IMG/VR virus record: IMGVR_UViG_3300009431_000002
Location: 1-64,000 of that record
Direction: 5' to 3' (one strand)
Source: a virus
Length of the DNA stretch: 64,000 bases
Positions 45,996-54,301 of the stretch are shown here, piece by piece. The number at the start of each line of letters is the position of its first letter. Within the stretch, counting starts at the first letter, position 1. A model generated the notes under the pieces. That model ran no database searches. It had not been told where the DNA came from and saw only the letters and a program-made list of their open reading frames with translations. A program made the translations under genes and the position numbers.

Positions 45996-46675
45996 CGGGG
46001 CACCCGGCAGTCGTACCCAAGGGCCCGCGCGAGCTGCGGCAGGGCCGCATCGCTCCGAAGGCGGCGACGCAGGGCCACGACATCCGCTGCAGAGCAAGTC
46101 TTCCACGGCTCGAGACGGCTCGGGTCGAGCGGCCGGTGGCCTCCCATCGCCTTGGTCGCCCACGGGTCGTCTGTCCTGAAGTGCCGGTGGCAGCCTGCGA
46201 AGGTGCGGCAGTCCTGGAGGTGGAAGGCGCGACGCAGCTGCCGCTGGATCGTCGCCGGGTCGGTGACCAGGGTCTCGAAGCGGACGACCTGAACATTCGC
46301 GTGCTGCCGAAACCGCAAGAGCATCCGCGCGGCGTAGGCCCACCGGCTCGGCGGGACGTAGAACTTGCCGCCGCTGGCGGGGTGGCGAGACAGCAGCACG
46401 GCCTTGGGGTCCCGGACCATGAACACGACGCCCACGCCAGCGGCCAGGGCCTCCCTGACGTCCTCCACCGACTCCGCGAGGTCCACCCAGTGCTTGGAGA
46501 CCATCCGCGGGTACTTCAGCGCCACGCACGACGACGGTGAGATGTGAACGTCCGGGACACACCGCCACTCGTGCTCCCCGGGTACGTGGGCGATGTCCCG
46601 GTACCCGGCGCCGATCAAGAAGTGCATCAGGGTGTTGCCCGAGCGAGCGCACCCGGTGGTGACGATCCGCCTCAC
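45992..46675 (-). CDS. Sulfotransferase-family protein
   Basis: The 227-residue protein begins RRIVTTGCARSGNTLMHFLI with the 5'-phosphosulfate loop (about 8-15), followed by ALKYPRMVSKHW, VFMVRDPKAVLLSRHP (3'-phosphate-binding R...S region, about 83-98) and VVRFETLVTDP. Sulfotransferases move sulfate from PAPS to sugars or other hydroxyls. It overlaps the 44700 gene by four bases and abuts the methyltransferase-radical SAM gene. Confidence 0.83.
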   Translation of the reverse strand: MRRIVTTGCARSGNTLMHFLIGAGYRDIAHVPGEHEWRCVPDVHISPSSCVALKYPRMVSKHWVDLAESVEDVREALAAGVGVVFMVRDPKAVLLSRHPASGGKFYVPPSRWAYAARMLLRFRQHANVQVVRFETLVTDPATIQRQLRRAFHLQDCRTFAGCHRHFRTDDPWATKAMGGHRPLDPSRLEPWKTCSAADVVALRRRLRSDAALPQLARALGYDCRVPR

Positions 46676-47986
46676 CTACTTCTTCCCGAAGAACTCCTTC
46701 ACCACCTTCGGCCGCATGGCGACAGCGACCTTGCGGTTCGACAGGCACATCGAGCAGAAAGGTTGCTTCAGCCGGTCCTGCTGCAACAGGCGGTTGAGGA
46801 AGTGGGGCCGCAGGGTGTCGTGGAACTGCGGGAAGTTGTCGTAGTCGCGGCCGAGGTGCAGCGCCGTGTTCCGGCCGTTGGGGCAGATGTCGACCTTCCC
46901 CTCGCGCAGCGTGAACTTCGCGCAGTTGCAGTGCGCCGGCAACGACTTCGGCACCGGGACGACGGGGCCGTTCACCCGCTGCTCCCGTTCCGAGATGACG
47001 ATGTGCTTGGCCTCGCCGTACTTGCCGGCCTTCGGGAAGGCCTTGCGCACCGCGGCCACCTGGGCCTTGTTGCCGGAGTACTCCGAGATCCGAACGAGGT
47101 CGGCCATCTCCAGCACGGGCGCGTACTTCCTGGTGGTCTTCTCGGTGAAGGGCAGCACCGCGGTGAGGATGTCCACCTGGTCCGTCAGGCCGGACTCCTT
47201 GAGCCGCTTGACGCCGGCGGCGATGTACTTCCACATCAGAGGCTCGCCGCCGCAGAGCGTGATGACGCGGTAGTGGTAGCCCGACTGCTTGCTGTAGTCG
47301 ATGAAGCGGTCGACCTCGGCCAACGACATGTGGTGGTTGGGAGAGCCCTCCATCCACTCGCGGACGATGCAGGGCACGCACCCACCCGAGCAGGTCGTGG
47401 TGGCCATCAGCGTCATCTTCAGCACGGGTTTCCTGGCGAACCAGGTGCTCCCCGGGCCACGCTGGAGCTCCAGGCCCTGCAGGGCGCAGAACTCGTCCAC
47501 GGCGTGGATCACGCCTGGGAACCAGCCCGCGTAGTCGTGGCCCGCGAGCCACCCACCGGGCTTGACCTTGCCGTACCATGCCCGGAGGTCGGCCGAGACG
47601 TCCTTGTAGCCGTGGCCGGCGTCCACGAAGACCATGTCGAGGGTCCGGTCTCCGATCATCTCCGCCGCGTCCACCGACGGCATGTGCATCGGCCGCACGT
47701 CGCACTTGGCGTCGCCGCGCGTGATCTCCAGGAAGGTCGCCTTGGCGTCGCGGTGCTCCTGGACCGACTCGTCCCAGGAGTCCACGGCGTAGAGCACCGC
47801 GGGAGGAACGGCCTCGAGCATGTAGCTCGTGCTCAGCCCAGAATGGACCCCCACCTCGGCCATCGTCCGCACGCGCTTCTCCCGGACGAACTTGGCGTAC
47901 CACTCCCCCTCCTTGGGGAAGAACCACCCCATGACCTCGCGTCCGCGGAACTGCCTGCTGCCTCGACTCTTGAAGTTGATCGCCAC
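46676..47986 (-). CDS. Fusion: SAM methyltransferase (MT24-like) + radical SAM domain
   Basis: The 436-residue protein has a methyltransferase domain in residues 35-160: EVGVHSGLSTSYML (44-57), YAVDSWDE (66-73), VFVDAGHGYKDVSADLRAWY (119-138) and KPGGWLAGHDY (142-152). After a short link comes a radical SAM core with C199-x3-C203-x2-C206, ITLCGGEPLMWKY (about 232-244) and C-terminal Cys sets (HCNC, DICPNG, FCSMC) like SPASM/Twitch auxiliary-cluster domains. Such a fusion could methylate and radically modify one acceptor. Its neighbours are glycosyl- and sulfotransferases. Confidence 0.82.
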   Translation of the reverse strand: MAINFKSRGSRQFRGREVMGWFFPKEGEWYAKFVREKRVRTMAEVGVHSGLSTSYMLEAVPPAVLYAVDSWDESVQEHRDAKATFLEITRGDAKCDVRPMHMPSVDAAEMIGDRTLDMVFVDAGHGYKDVSADLRAWYGKVKPGGWLAGHDYAGWFPGVIHAVDEFCALQGLELQRGPGSTWFARKPVLKMTLMATTTCSGGCVPCIVREWMEGSPNHHMSLAEVDRFIDYSKQSGYHYRVITLCGGEPLMWKYIAAGVKRLKESGLTDQVDILTAVLPFTEKTTRKYAPVLEMADLVRISEYSGNKAQVAAVRKAFPKAGKYGEAKHIVISEREQRVNGPVVPVPKSLPAHCNCAKFTLREGKVDICPNGRNTALHLGRDYDNFPQFHDTLRPHFLNRLLQQDRLKQPFCSMCLSNRKVAVAMRPKVVKEFFGKK

Positions 47987-47995
47987 GTCGTCCTC

Positions 47996-49825
47996 CTACC
48001 AGGCGTCCTTGCTGGAGACCCTGGGTCCAGTCACGCGATACTGGCACAGGAAGCCGTCGTGCGCACGAGCCTTCCGGTGCTTCTGCCTGTACCGCTTGTA
48101 GAAGTCGTAGTCGTGGCCCTTCTTCCAGACACCCTGTCCGGTGGACCACTCCTCGTCGTACATCGTCTCCAGCGCCCACGCAGTGCGGAACGCCACGCAG
48201 CCGCTGTGCGGGGCGAACCGGCGCCCCTCCTTGCCGTCCCATCGATGCTCCCCGACGCGCTCCCCGCCGTGGTCGATCAGCCGTGCGCTGCCCCAGAACA
48301 AGCCCAGCTGCGGGTCCTTCTCGAACGCCTCGACGGTGATCTTCAGCCGGTCGGGCAAGGAGATGTCGTCGTCGTCGTTGTTGGCGATGAGCGGGGCTCG
48401 CGCGTGCAACAGCACCTGGTTGCGCTTCCACGACAGGTTGCTGTTGGGGTAGTGGAACCACACGATCCGCGGGTCCCTGAAGGACTCCAGCACCTTCCGC
48501 ACCTTCGGGTCTGTGCTGTCGTCGATGATGATGAGCTCCCAGTCGCGCATCGACTGCGCCAGGATCCCCTCGATGGCCTGGAACAGGAACCGCGGCCGGT
48601 TGTGCGAGACCATCATCACCGTGACCTTCGGCGCGTTGGTCGCCGTCCGCAGGCCGTGCCGCCGTCGCCAGATATTGCCGAGGCGCATTAGGTCCTCCTT
48701 CTCCCAGTTCTGGTACATGTCCAAGCTCACCTCGGGGGCGTCGTCGGCGGCGAGCTCCTCGGCGAGCGCCCTTCGCCACTCGTCGAGGTCGTGCGGAGGC
48801 ACGAACACTCCGTGGTGCGGAAGGGCTTCGCGGATCCCAGGTAGGTCTGAGGCGATGACCCTCGCGCCCCCGATGGCCGCCTCCACAGCGGCCATGCCGT
48901 AGGTCTCGGTCTCCGAGGGCATGAGGTGAACCCGGCTGCGCGAGAAGAAGCGCCGCAGGTCCCGGGCCGGCCCCACCATCTGGACGTTCGGCAACACCTC
49001 CAGGCCCTCGACCTGGGTGCCGTAGCCGCCGCGGGCGATGAGGAAGTGCTGGTCGTTGAACTCCCGGGCCAGTTCCCGGACGATGTTGCCGCCCTTCGAC
49101 CCGGAGGGGTTGATCATGGTCACGCTGTCCCGCTTCGGCGCCAGTCCCCCGAGGATGCGCGACGTGTCGATGACTGGACGGACGATCACGCTGTCCTTCG
49201 GCTTCCCGCACTCCTCCCACAGCGAGTACGAGTTGAAGATCCATCCTGCGGGCTTGTACCCCTGTGAAAGCGGATGGTCGTAGCTCCACTTCACGTGGCA
49301 GTACAGGTAGACCGGCACGGTGCCGAGCTCGAGGAACGGATGCGCAGCCTCGAACTGCGCCACGACCACGTCCGGCCGCATCCGCGCGAGCAGGGGCTTG
49401 ACGTAGTGCCGTTCCCATCTTGGGAACCCGGAGTGCAGGAGCACCCCCTCCATCGACTCCACTCCGCCAGGGCCCTCGCCCTCGACTGCGACGACATCGA
49501 AGCCGTCCCGGACCAGGGCCTGGGCCAGCCCCATCATCGCGGTCTCGCCCCCGGCGTAGACGTAGGGGGGCAGCCTCGGGGACACGCACAGGACCAGTGG
49601 CTTGGTCTTGGGGGGCGCACCCGTCAGCAGGAGCATCGCGGCGCCCCGCCGTCCAGGCTTGACGTTCAGCGGGCGCCCTTCGATCTCGCCCATCCTCGTC
49701 ACGACGTTGCCTGCGAAGCGCGTGTAGCGCTCGGCGGGTACAGGGCTCGTCGGGGCCAGGACTGCGACGACGTCGCTGAACGTCTCGTAGATCCTATCCG
49801 AGATCAGGTGGATGTCGTCAGCCAC
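47996..49825 (-). CDS. Fusion of GT4 (GT-B) and GT2 (GT-A) glycosyltransferases
   Basis: GTG 49825 is set by GGAG seven bases upstream and an eight-base overlap with the preceding gene. The 609-residue protein has a GT-B domain: VSPRLPPYVYAGGETAMM (about 78-95), INPSGSKGG, VQMVGPARDLRRFFSRSRV and PSETETYGMAAVEAA (about 295-320). A GT-A domain begins near residue 385: VTVMMVSHNRPRFLFQAIEG, IIIDDST and NNDDDD as the metal-binding DxD. Two linkages could be built by one polypeptide. It lies in the glycan block. Confidence 0.87.
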   Translation of the reverse strand: MADDIHLISDRIYETFSDVVAVLAPTSPVPAERYTRFAGNVVTRMGEIEGRPLNVKPGRRGAAMLLLTGAPPKTKPLVLCVSPRLPPYVYAGGETAMMGLAQALVRDGFDVVAVEGEGPGGVESMEGVLLHSGFPRWERHYVKPLLARMRPDVVVAQFEAAHPFLELGTVPVYLYCHVKWSYDHPLSQGYKPAGWIFNSYSLWEECGKPKDSVIVRPVIDTSRILGGLAPKRDSVTMINPSGSKGGNIVRELAREFNDQHFLIARGGYGTQVEGLEVLPNVQMVGPARDLRRFFSRSRVHLMPSETETYGMAAVEAAIGGARVIASDLPGIREALPHHGVFVPPHDLDEWRRALAEELAADDAPEVSLDMYQNWEKEDLMRLGNIWRRRHGLRTATNAPKVTVMMVSHNRPRFLFQAIEGILAQSMRDWELIIIDDSTDPKVRKVLESFRDPRIVWFHYPNSNLSWKRNQVLLHARAPLIANNDDDDISLPDRLKITVEAFEKDPQLGLFWGSARLIDHGGERVGEHRWDGKEGRRFAPHSGCVAFRTAWALETMYDEEWSTGQGVWKKGHDYDFYKRYRQKHRKARAHDGFLCQYRVTGPRVSSKDAW

Positions 49826-50558
49826 GGTCCAGCTCCAGCACCTTCCGGACGCCCCACGGCCGCGGGGCCACGCCGTCCCGTTTGATGGTCTCGAACATCT
49901 CGTTGTTGCGGTGGTGGTCCCCGGCCGCGGCCGCGGACGGATGGTCTTGGTGGATGATGAGCGGGTCGTCGATCCAGCTGATGTCGCCGACCTGGTCGGC
50001 CTTCCAGACGGCGTGGTCGTCTTCGGCGCCCCAGCCGACGAAGCGTTCGTCGACGCCGGAGATCGCAGCCCACAGGGCACGCTCCGCGCCCATCGACATA
50101 CCGTTGGCACACCGAGACCAGGGGTTGGGCTGCGACGACGCGAAGTAGGCGCCCCAGTCCGACGAGAGGTCCTCACCCTCGGCGGCCTCGCGGCCGCGCC
50201 GGTGCTCGCACATGAGCATCAGATTCGGCCGGAGCCGGGCCTCGTAGGTCTCGACGAAGTGGGGGGCTGCGACGGCGTCGACGTCCAGCACGACGACGTG
50301 GCGACTCCGGCTCACGCGGATGCCGCAGTTGATGCTCGCGGCCCGACTGAACCGCGGGTCCCGCCACTCCACACGGAGGAACGTGAAACCGAAGGACCTG
50401 GTGATGCCGCGGATGTTGTCGAGGTGGTCTGTCGCGCTGGACAGGTCCGAGACGACGACCTCCTCAGGAGGCACCGTCTGGCGCGCCAAGGCGTTGAGGC
50501 AGTTCCACAACCGGGCGCCGCCACGGTCGCGCTGCGGGATGACGACCGTGGTGCCCAT
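49818..50558 (-). CDS. GT2-family glycosyltransferase with GT7C-like C-terminus
   Basis: The 246-residue protein begins TTVVIPQRDRGGARLWNCL, with VVVLDVDAVAAP (about 88-99) as D-x-D and GWGAEDDHAVWK (about 174-185), the pattern of galactosyltransferase-type C-terminal regions. It transfers a sugar from a nucleotide donor. It is the first gene of the glycan block and overlaps the next by eight bases. Confidence 0.85.
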   Translation of the reverse strand: MGTTVVIPQRDRGGARLWNCLNALARQTVPPEEVVVSDLSSATDHLDNIRGITRSFGFTFLRVEWRDPRFSRAASINCGIRVSRSRHVVVLDVDAVAAPHFVETYEARLRPNLMLMCEHRRGREAAEGEDLSSDWGAYFASSQPNPWSRCANGMSMGAERALWAAISGVDERFVGWGAEDDHAVWKADQVGDISWIDDPLIIHQDHPSAAAAGDHHRNNEMFETIKRDGVAPRPWGVRKVLELDRG

Positions 50559-50840
50559 CTACTCCGGCGGGACCTCCTGCTCCTGGACGTTCTGGAGCTT
50601 CGTCAGCCAGTCGTCCAGTCCCTCGAACATCGGGAAGCGCTCCCCGAGCCAGCAGGCGATGAACACGTGCGCCTCGCGCATGTCGCGCTCCGACGTCGTC
50701 AGCTCGCCGGCGAAGCGGTCGTTCAGCGCCTGGGCCAGCCGGATGTGCAGGTCACCCTGCACCGCGATGAAGGAGGGGAGGAGATCCCACCGGATCTCGA
50801 CGTTCCCCTCCTTGCGGCTACTGGGCCTGACGAGCAGCAC
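50559..50840 (-). CDS. Small unknown protein (93 aa)
   Basis: GTG 50840 overlaps the 50818 gene by 23 bases; no better start is visible. The product looks helical with IRWDLLPSFIAVQGDLHIRL and RFPMFEGLDDWLTKLQNVQ. Its stop is adjacent to the glycosyltransferase start. Function unknown. Confidence 0.58.
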   Translation of the reverse strand: MLLVRPSSRKEGNVEIRWDLLPSFIAVQGDLHIRLAQALNDRFAGELTTSERDMREAHVFIACWLGERFPMFEGLDDWLTKLQNVQEQEVPPE

Positions 50841-51162
50841 TGGGCCAGTCCACCAGCTTGAAGTCGAGCTCGAAGCCCGGCACGCGGTACGCCATCTCCT
50901 GGATGCGGTCCACGAGCGGCACCGGAATGGTCTGGTCCTCGCGGTGGTACAGCTCCAGCTCCAGGTGCTGCGTGACCTCGCCGGTCTCCGGGTCCAGGTC
51001 GCAGGTGAACCGGCAGCGCTTCACCAGCTGCAGCGCTTGGCCGTCGACGGTGATGACCGTCTGGTCCGGCGTGGCGCCGACGAGGATCTGCACCGGGTGG
51101 TTCTGGGAGGCGGTGGGGCGGCGGCCTGGCCGCTGTACTCCTTGGTCGATTCGACGTACCAT
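50818..51162 (-). CDS. Small beta-rich protein (114 aa)
   Basis: The N-terminus is basic, followed by strands (VQILVGATPDQTVITVDGQ; CRFTCDLDPETGEVTQHLEL). No motif. It lies 11 bases after the GroES gene in the same direction. Confidence 0.6.
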   Translation of the reverse strand: MVRRIDQGVQRPGRRPTASQNHPVQILVGATPDQTVITVDGQALQLVKRCRFTCDLDPETGEVTQHLELELYHREDQTIPVPLVDRIQEMAYRVPGFELDFKLVDWPSAARQAQ

Positions 51163-51172
51163 CGTGGTCTCC

Positions 51173-51529
51173 TCACATCACCGCGAGGTCGACGTCGTCG
51201 CCGACCTTCATCGTGATGTCGTTCATGTGCAGCAGGCAGTGCTCGACGTCCTCCACCTTCTTCAGGGGGATGGCGTCCTTGAGGAAGCGGCGGAAGGTGA
51301 TCCGGTCGCCCGGCTCCACCGGCGGCGTCAGGGTCACGCCCTTGTCGGTGAGCTGGCCGGGGCCGACGCGGACCACGCGGCCGACGCCCTCCATGACGTG
51401 CTCGCGGCCGACGTCCTGGTTGGGCCGGTACAGCCCGCCGCGGGTCTTCTCGCCGCGCGGCTCCACGGAGACGAGCACGTAGGGGCCCATCGGGCGGATG
51501 ACGTCGGGGTGGATGTCAGAGCTGTCCAT
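51173..51529 (-). CDS. groES: GroES-like co-chaperonin
   Basis: The 118-residue protein matches Cpn10: VIRPMGPYVLVSVEP (about 10-24), TRGGLYRPNQ as the mobile-loop region (about 29-38), GVGRVVRVGPG and VEPGDRITFRRF (about 71-82). GroES caps GroEL during folding; phage versions such as T4 gp31 adapt host GroEL to capsid protein. The C-terminal part differs from bacterial GroES (longer). It overlaps the 51516 gene by 14 bases. Confidence 0.85.
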   Translation of the reverse strand: MDSSDIHPDVIRPMGPYVLVSVEPRGEKTRGGLYRPNQDVGREHVMEGVGRVVRVGPGQLTDKGVTLTPPVEPGDRITFRRFLKDAIPLKKVEDVEHCLLHMNDITMKVGDDVDLAVM

Positions 51530-51869
51530 GGAGTGTGTCCTCGAGCTCGGCCTCGTCGACCTCGCCGTCGGGTCCGCCGATGTCCAGCATCTCCTCGTCC
51601 TCGCCGTCCACCACCCCGTCCAGCAGGTTGGCGACTTGACGACCCATCCGAGGGTGCATCGGGACCATGTCGAGGGTGAGGTCCTTCGGGAAGTTGAAGA
51701 AGGAGCGCGAGCCCTTCCCCTCCCCCATCATCAGGCAGAGCTGGGTCTTCTCCGCGTTGTTCCGGTCGATGTACCGGATGATGAAGACGTCACCCGGAAT
51801 CACCTCCAGTACCCTCGTCCCCAACGCTTGCGTAGTGCGCTGCCCAGGGTGGCGGCGTGCGTCCGTCAT
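51516..51869 (-). CDS. Small acidic protein (117 aa)
   Basis: A beta-type front half (RVLEVIPGDVFIIRYIDRNN) is followed by an acidic C-terminus with GEDEEMLDIGG. It overlaps GroES by 14 bases and the 51790 gene by 80 bases. Function unknown. Confidence 0.58.
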   Translation of the reverse strand: MTDARRHPGQRTTQALGTRVLEVIPGDVFIIRYIDRNNAEKTQLCLMMGEGKGSRSFFNFPKDLTLDMVPMHPRMGRQVANLLDGVVDGEDEEMLDIGGPDGEVDEAELEDTLHGQL

Positions 51870-52101
51870 TTGGATCCTCCACTTCGGGCAAGGTCATGCT
51901 GTGGACGCCGGTGTGGCATCCACACTGCCTGACGACCAGCCCATCGGCCGACGGCAGGTACCGGACGGGCTGCTCACAGACTGGGCAGACCGTCCCCGCT
52001 GTCATCGGAGGCGTCACCGCCTCCTGGTTGTGCTTGAGGTGCCACAGGATCAGGTCCTGCTTGTACTCGATCCTCGCCAGTGCCTCCATGATCGCCTTCA
52101 C
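51790..52101 (-). CDS. Small zinc-binding-like protein (103 aa)
   Basis: GTG 52101 has GGAGGAG upstream. CPVCEQPVRYLP and CGCHTG (about residues 38-66) could hold one zinc; the N-terminal helix is MEALARIEYKQDLILWHLK. It overlaps the neighbouring frames by 80 and 128 bases. Confidence 0.52.
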   Translation of the reverse strand: MKAIMEALARIEYKQDLILWHLKHNQEAVTPPMTAGTVCPVCEQPVRYLPSADGLVVRQCGCHTGVHSMTLPEVEDPNDGRTPPPWAAHYASVGDEGTGGDSG

Positions 52102-52525
52102 GGATCTCCTCCACCCTGTAGATGACGGCGCCGCTCGTGCTGGGCCCGAAGTGGAGCGCGAAGCGGCCTCCATCCGGGAAGCCTAGCAGCATGCTGTGCA
52201 CCACGGTCTTCGGCGGCACGCCGACCGGCTCCACGTCGAGGGCGAGGACCTTGCCGTACTTGAGCATCTGGGCCACGGTGTCCGGCGAGGCGCCGTACTC
52301 ACCCGGCAGCCCCATCCCACGGGTGGCGCGGTAGAAGTCCTCGGCGCCCATGGTCGTGAGCCGGTAGGGCTCGCCCTCCTGCGCCGCCCGCCCGAGGACA
52401 GGGTGGCAGATCATGTGGCTCGCCTTGCACCACGGACACGTCGGCGTGTCCGTGGCCTCCACCAGCGAGCCGTCCGGTGAGACGATGGCGACAGCCGCGA
52501 GGCAACCGGTACAGACGAAGATCAC
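51974..52525 (-). CDS. Unknown protein with N-terminal Cys pairs (183 aa)
   Basis: The start (FVCTGCLAAVAI, TCPWCKASHMIC) suggests a zinc-binding N-terminus. Residues 60-140 are alpha/beta and look conserved in style (VVHSMLLGFPDGGRFALHFG). The last 45 residues are low-complexity and overlap 51790-52101. Confidence 0.6.
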   Translation of the reverse strand: MIFVCTGCLAAVAIVSPDGSLVEATDTPTCPWCKASHMICHPVLGRAAQEGEPYRLTTMGAEDFYRATRGMGLPGEYGASPDTVAQMLKYGKVLALDVEPVGVPPKTVVHSMLLGFPDGGRFALHFGPSTSGAVIYRVEEIREGDHGGTGEDRVQAGPDPVAPQAQPGGGDASDDSGDGLPSL

Positions 52526-52929
52526 AGCTGACCCACTCCTCCCTCACCGGGCATGGACGGCTCGTGGTTGTATGACTCCCAGTCCGGGGCGTCGTCCACC
52601 TCGATGCCGGCCTCCTCGTCCATGTCGCCGAACGGGTCCTCGAGGCTTTCCGTCCGCGGTGGCGGCTGCTGTAGGACCCGCACCTCCGCGCCATCGGTGT
52701 GCGGCGCGGCCGGTGCTGGTGGCGCGGCGGGCTGCGACGACACAGTGTCGCCGGCCGGTGCAGAAGCGCCGGAGTCGGACTTCACCAGCCCCACGACCTT
52801 GGAGAGCTCCCGCTGGTCGATGACGACCTCCGCGGTGAGGCCGACGTCGTTCTTCAGGACCAGCGTGGTCGCCATCTGGCCACCGCGCTCCAGGTCCATC
52901 AGCTCTCCGACTCGGATGAGCCTGATCAC
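52522..52929 (-). CDS. Unknown acidic protein (135 aa), contains palindrome copy 3
   Basis: GTG 52929 has GGAGG five bases upstream. A short alpha/beta N-terminus (IRLIRVGELMDLERG; VVIDQRELSKVVGLVK) is followed by a Pro/Ala-rich linker and acidic tail. The DTVSS codons in the linker lie in the 13 bp palindrome and use the uncommon ACT. It overlaps the 52926 frame by four bases. Confidence 0.62.
   Translation of the reverse strand: MIRLIRVGELMDLERGGQMATTLVLKNDVGLTAEVVIDQRELSKVVGLVKSDSGASAPAGDTVSSQPAAPPAPAAPHTDGAEVRVLQQPPPRTESLEDPFGDMDEEAGIEVDDAPDWESYNHEPSMPGEGGVGQL
52738..52750. repeat. Palindrome CGACACAGTGTCG, copy 3
   Basis: Lies within the 52522-52929 gene, encoding DTVSS on the minus strand. 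Confidence 0.55.
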
Positions 52930-53429
52930 GTCCGCCTCCTTGCCCTCCGGACCTTGGAGGGTCGGGCACCCGCCCGTTCTCGCCACTCCTTGCTGCCGAT
53001 CCGCACCAGGTTGCCAGACTCCATCGCCTCGGCCCGGAGCTTCTCGGCCGCCGCCCCTCGGCGGCGCAGCCGCGACACCTGGGCCTGATTCGTCGTCGGG
53101 CCCAGCGGCCGGACAGCGATGGGCCCCATCGACGTCCAGTCGTGCAGCACGGCCTTCGCCTGCTGCTCGCGCTCCTTGATCTGGTCCTTCCGGAACGGGT
53201 AGAGCGCGTTACTGAAGTCCTCCAGTGCCTGTTGCACGTGCTTGCCCTCCTTGGGCGTCACGATTGCCTGGGTCAAGAGCCTGGCTTCCGTCCGCTGGAT
53301 CTCCTGCTTCCGTTGCCAGACCAACACCATGAGCGCCTCCTGCCAGCCCCCAGGATCGGGCATGCCGGCGAACTTGTCGTAGAAGATGTTCGCCAGTGCC
53401 CAGCCGACAGGAGTCGTTAGCCATTTCCC
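52926..53429 (-). CDS. Frameshift extension of tail-assembly-chaperone-like protein
   Basis: The frame has no credible start of its own. It begins at the slippery heptamer GGGAAAT (53429-53423) in the -1 frame of the upstream gene and continues WLTTPVGWALANIFYDKF..., ending with a basic tail. The size (about 167 residues), helical Gln/Glu-rich content and the slippage site match the T part of lambda G/GT-type tail assembly chaperones. The longer product would share its N-terminus with the 53417-54298 protein. Confidence 0.72.
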   Translation of the reverse strand, partial: GKWLTTPVGWALANIFYDKFAGMPDPGGWQEALMVLVWQRKQEIQRTEARLLTQAIVTPKEGKHVQQALEDFSNALYPFRKDQIKEREQQAKAVLHDWTSMGPIAVRPLGPTTNQAQVSRLRRRGAAAEKLRAEAMESGNLVRIGSKEWRERAGARPSKVRRARRRT

Positions 53430-54298
53430 AGTGTCTCCACGTTGATGGCGTCGCGGATGCGGTCGTCGAACCACCCGTGGTTGAGCCAGATGTCCTGGAG
53501 GATGACGAACGGCCGCGTGAGGAGGTCGAAGAACTTCTTCTCGAAGGTCTCCTCGTCCACCTCGCCGTTCGACTTGCGGTGCTCGAGGATCTCCTCGTCG
53601 TTGATGCGGGTCACCGACAGCGCCACCTGCACCATGCCCATGACGGTGTCGTGGTACATCTGGCTCGGCCGTTCGCCGACAGTGCTCTTGACCACGTCCC
53701 AGGTGTAGCGCTTGGCGAACAGGTCCTCCTGCCCGCTCAGAGCCCGGAAGGTCACCTCGAACTTGCCCTCGACGATGGGGACACGCTGGATGCCCCCGCG
53801 GCCCACCACGTAGTGCCGGATGTCGATGGGCTCGCACCGGGCCTCGATGGCCTCCCTCACCTCGGGGTTGTCGAGCTGGTCGGTGCGCTGCTGCATCAGC
53901 ATCTCGAAGAACTTGGGGTCGACGTCGGGGCGCGGCTTGTCACCCTCCTCCGCCTGCTCTTCGACCGCGGCGTCCGCCTGCTGCGCTGGCTGCTCCTCAC
54001 CCTCGTCCGGGGGCGGCGAGGCCGCGGCCGGCCCGGAGCCGAGACCGCCTGTGCGGATGGAGTCGCGGAGCTCGTCGGCCGTGAACGCCTCCTCCTGCTC
54101 CGGCATCATCGGGGGCGCGCCTCGGTGGGCGTGGTCGGTCAGGACCGGCGTGCCCGCGAGCGGCTTCGCGTGGCCGAGCGGGACACCGCCCTCCTGGCCT
54201 CCGCGTTGCGTCGCTGCGGCGATCCGCTGCTTGTAGTTCTCGACAGCCGCGTCGTCTGCGCCGTCGCCGAGTTCCAGAACTTGTCGCTTTGTCGCCAC
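53417..54298 (-). CDS. Tail-assembly-chaperone-like protein, short form
   Basis: The 293-residue protein has a polar, Pro/Asp/Glu-rich N-terminal half and a well-structured C-terminal half (VRALSGQEDLFAKRYTWDVV style; VMGMVQVALSVTRINDEEI; FFDLLTRPFVILQDIWLNH). It ends GNG-stop right after the GGGAAAT heptamer. Phage tail assembly chaperones are made in a short and a frameshifted long form that bind the tape measure protein. The tape measure lies 43 kb away, so the assignment rests on the frameshift layout. Confidence 0.7.
   Translation of the reverse strand: MATKRQVLELGDGADDAAVENYKQRIAAATQRGGQEGGVPLGHAKPLAGTPVLTDHAHRGAPPMMPEQEEAFTADELRDSIRTGGLGSGPAAASPPPDEGEEQPAQQADAAVEEQAEEGDKPRPDVDPKFFEMLMQQRTDQLDNPEVREAIEARCEPIDIRHYVVGRGGIQRVPIVEGKFEVTFRALSGQEDLFAKRYTWDVVKSTVGERPSQMYHDTVMGMVQVALSVTRINDEEILEHRKSNGEVDEETFEKKFFDLLTRPFVILQDIWLNHGWFDDRIRDAINVETLGNG
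53423..53429 (-). promoter_or_regulatory. Programmed -1 frameshift heptamer GGGAAAT
   Basis: On the minus strand the zero frame reads CTG-GGA-AAT-GGC-TAA; G-GGA-AAT is an X-XXY-YYZ slippery heptamer four bases from the stop-codon region. Slipping back one base opens the 52926 frame for about 167 codons. Confidence 0.72.
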
Positions 54299-54301
54299 GG
54301 T

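Noticed and set aside
44700-49589. A single minus-strand open frame of 1629 codons
   Set aside because: Most of it is Gly/Arg/Ala/Pro-rich shadow text lying over better genes (glycosyltransferase fusion, methyltransferase-radical SAM, sulfotransferase) in another frame. Only the part after ATG 45995 is credible.
49826-50176. N-terminal extension of the GT4-GT2 fusion
   Set aside because: The extension is low-complexity and overlaps the well-formed GT2 gene; GTG 49825 with a ribosome site and short overlap is the natural start.
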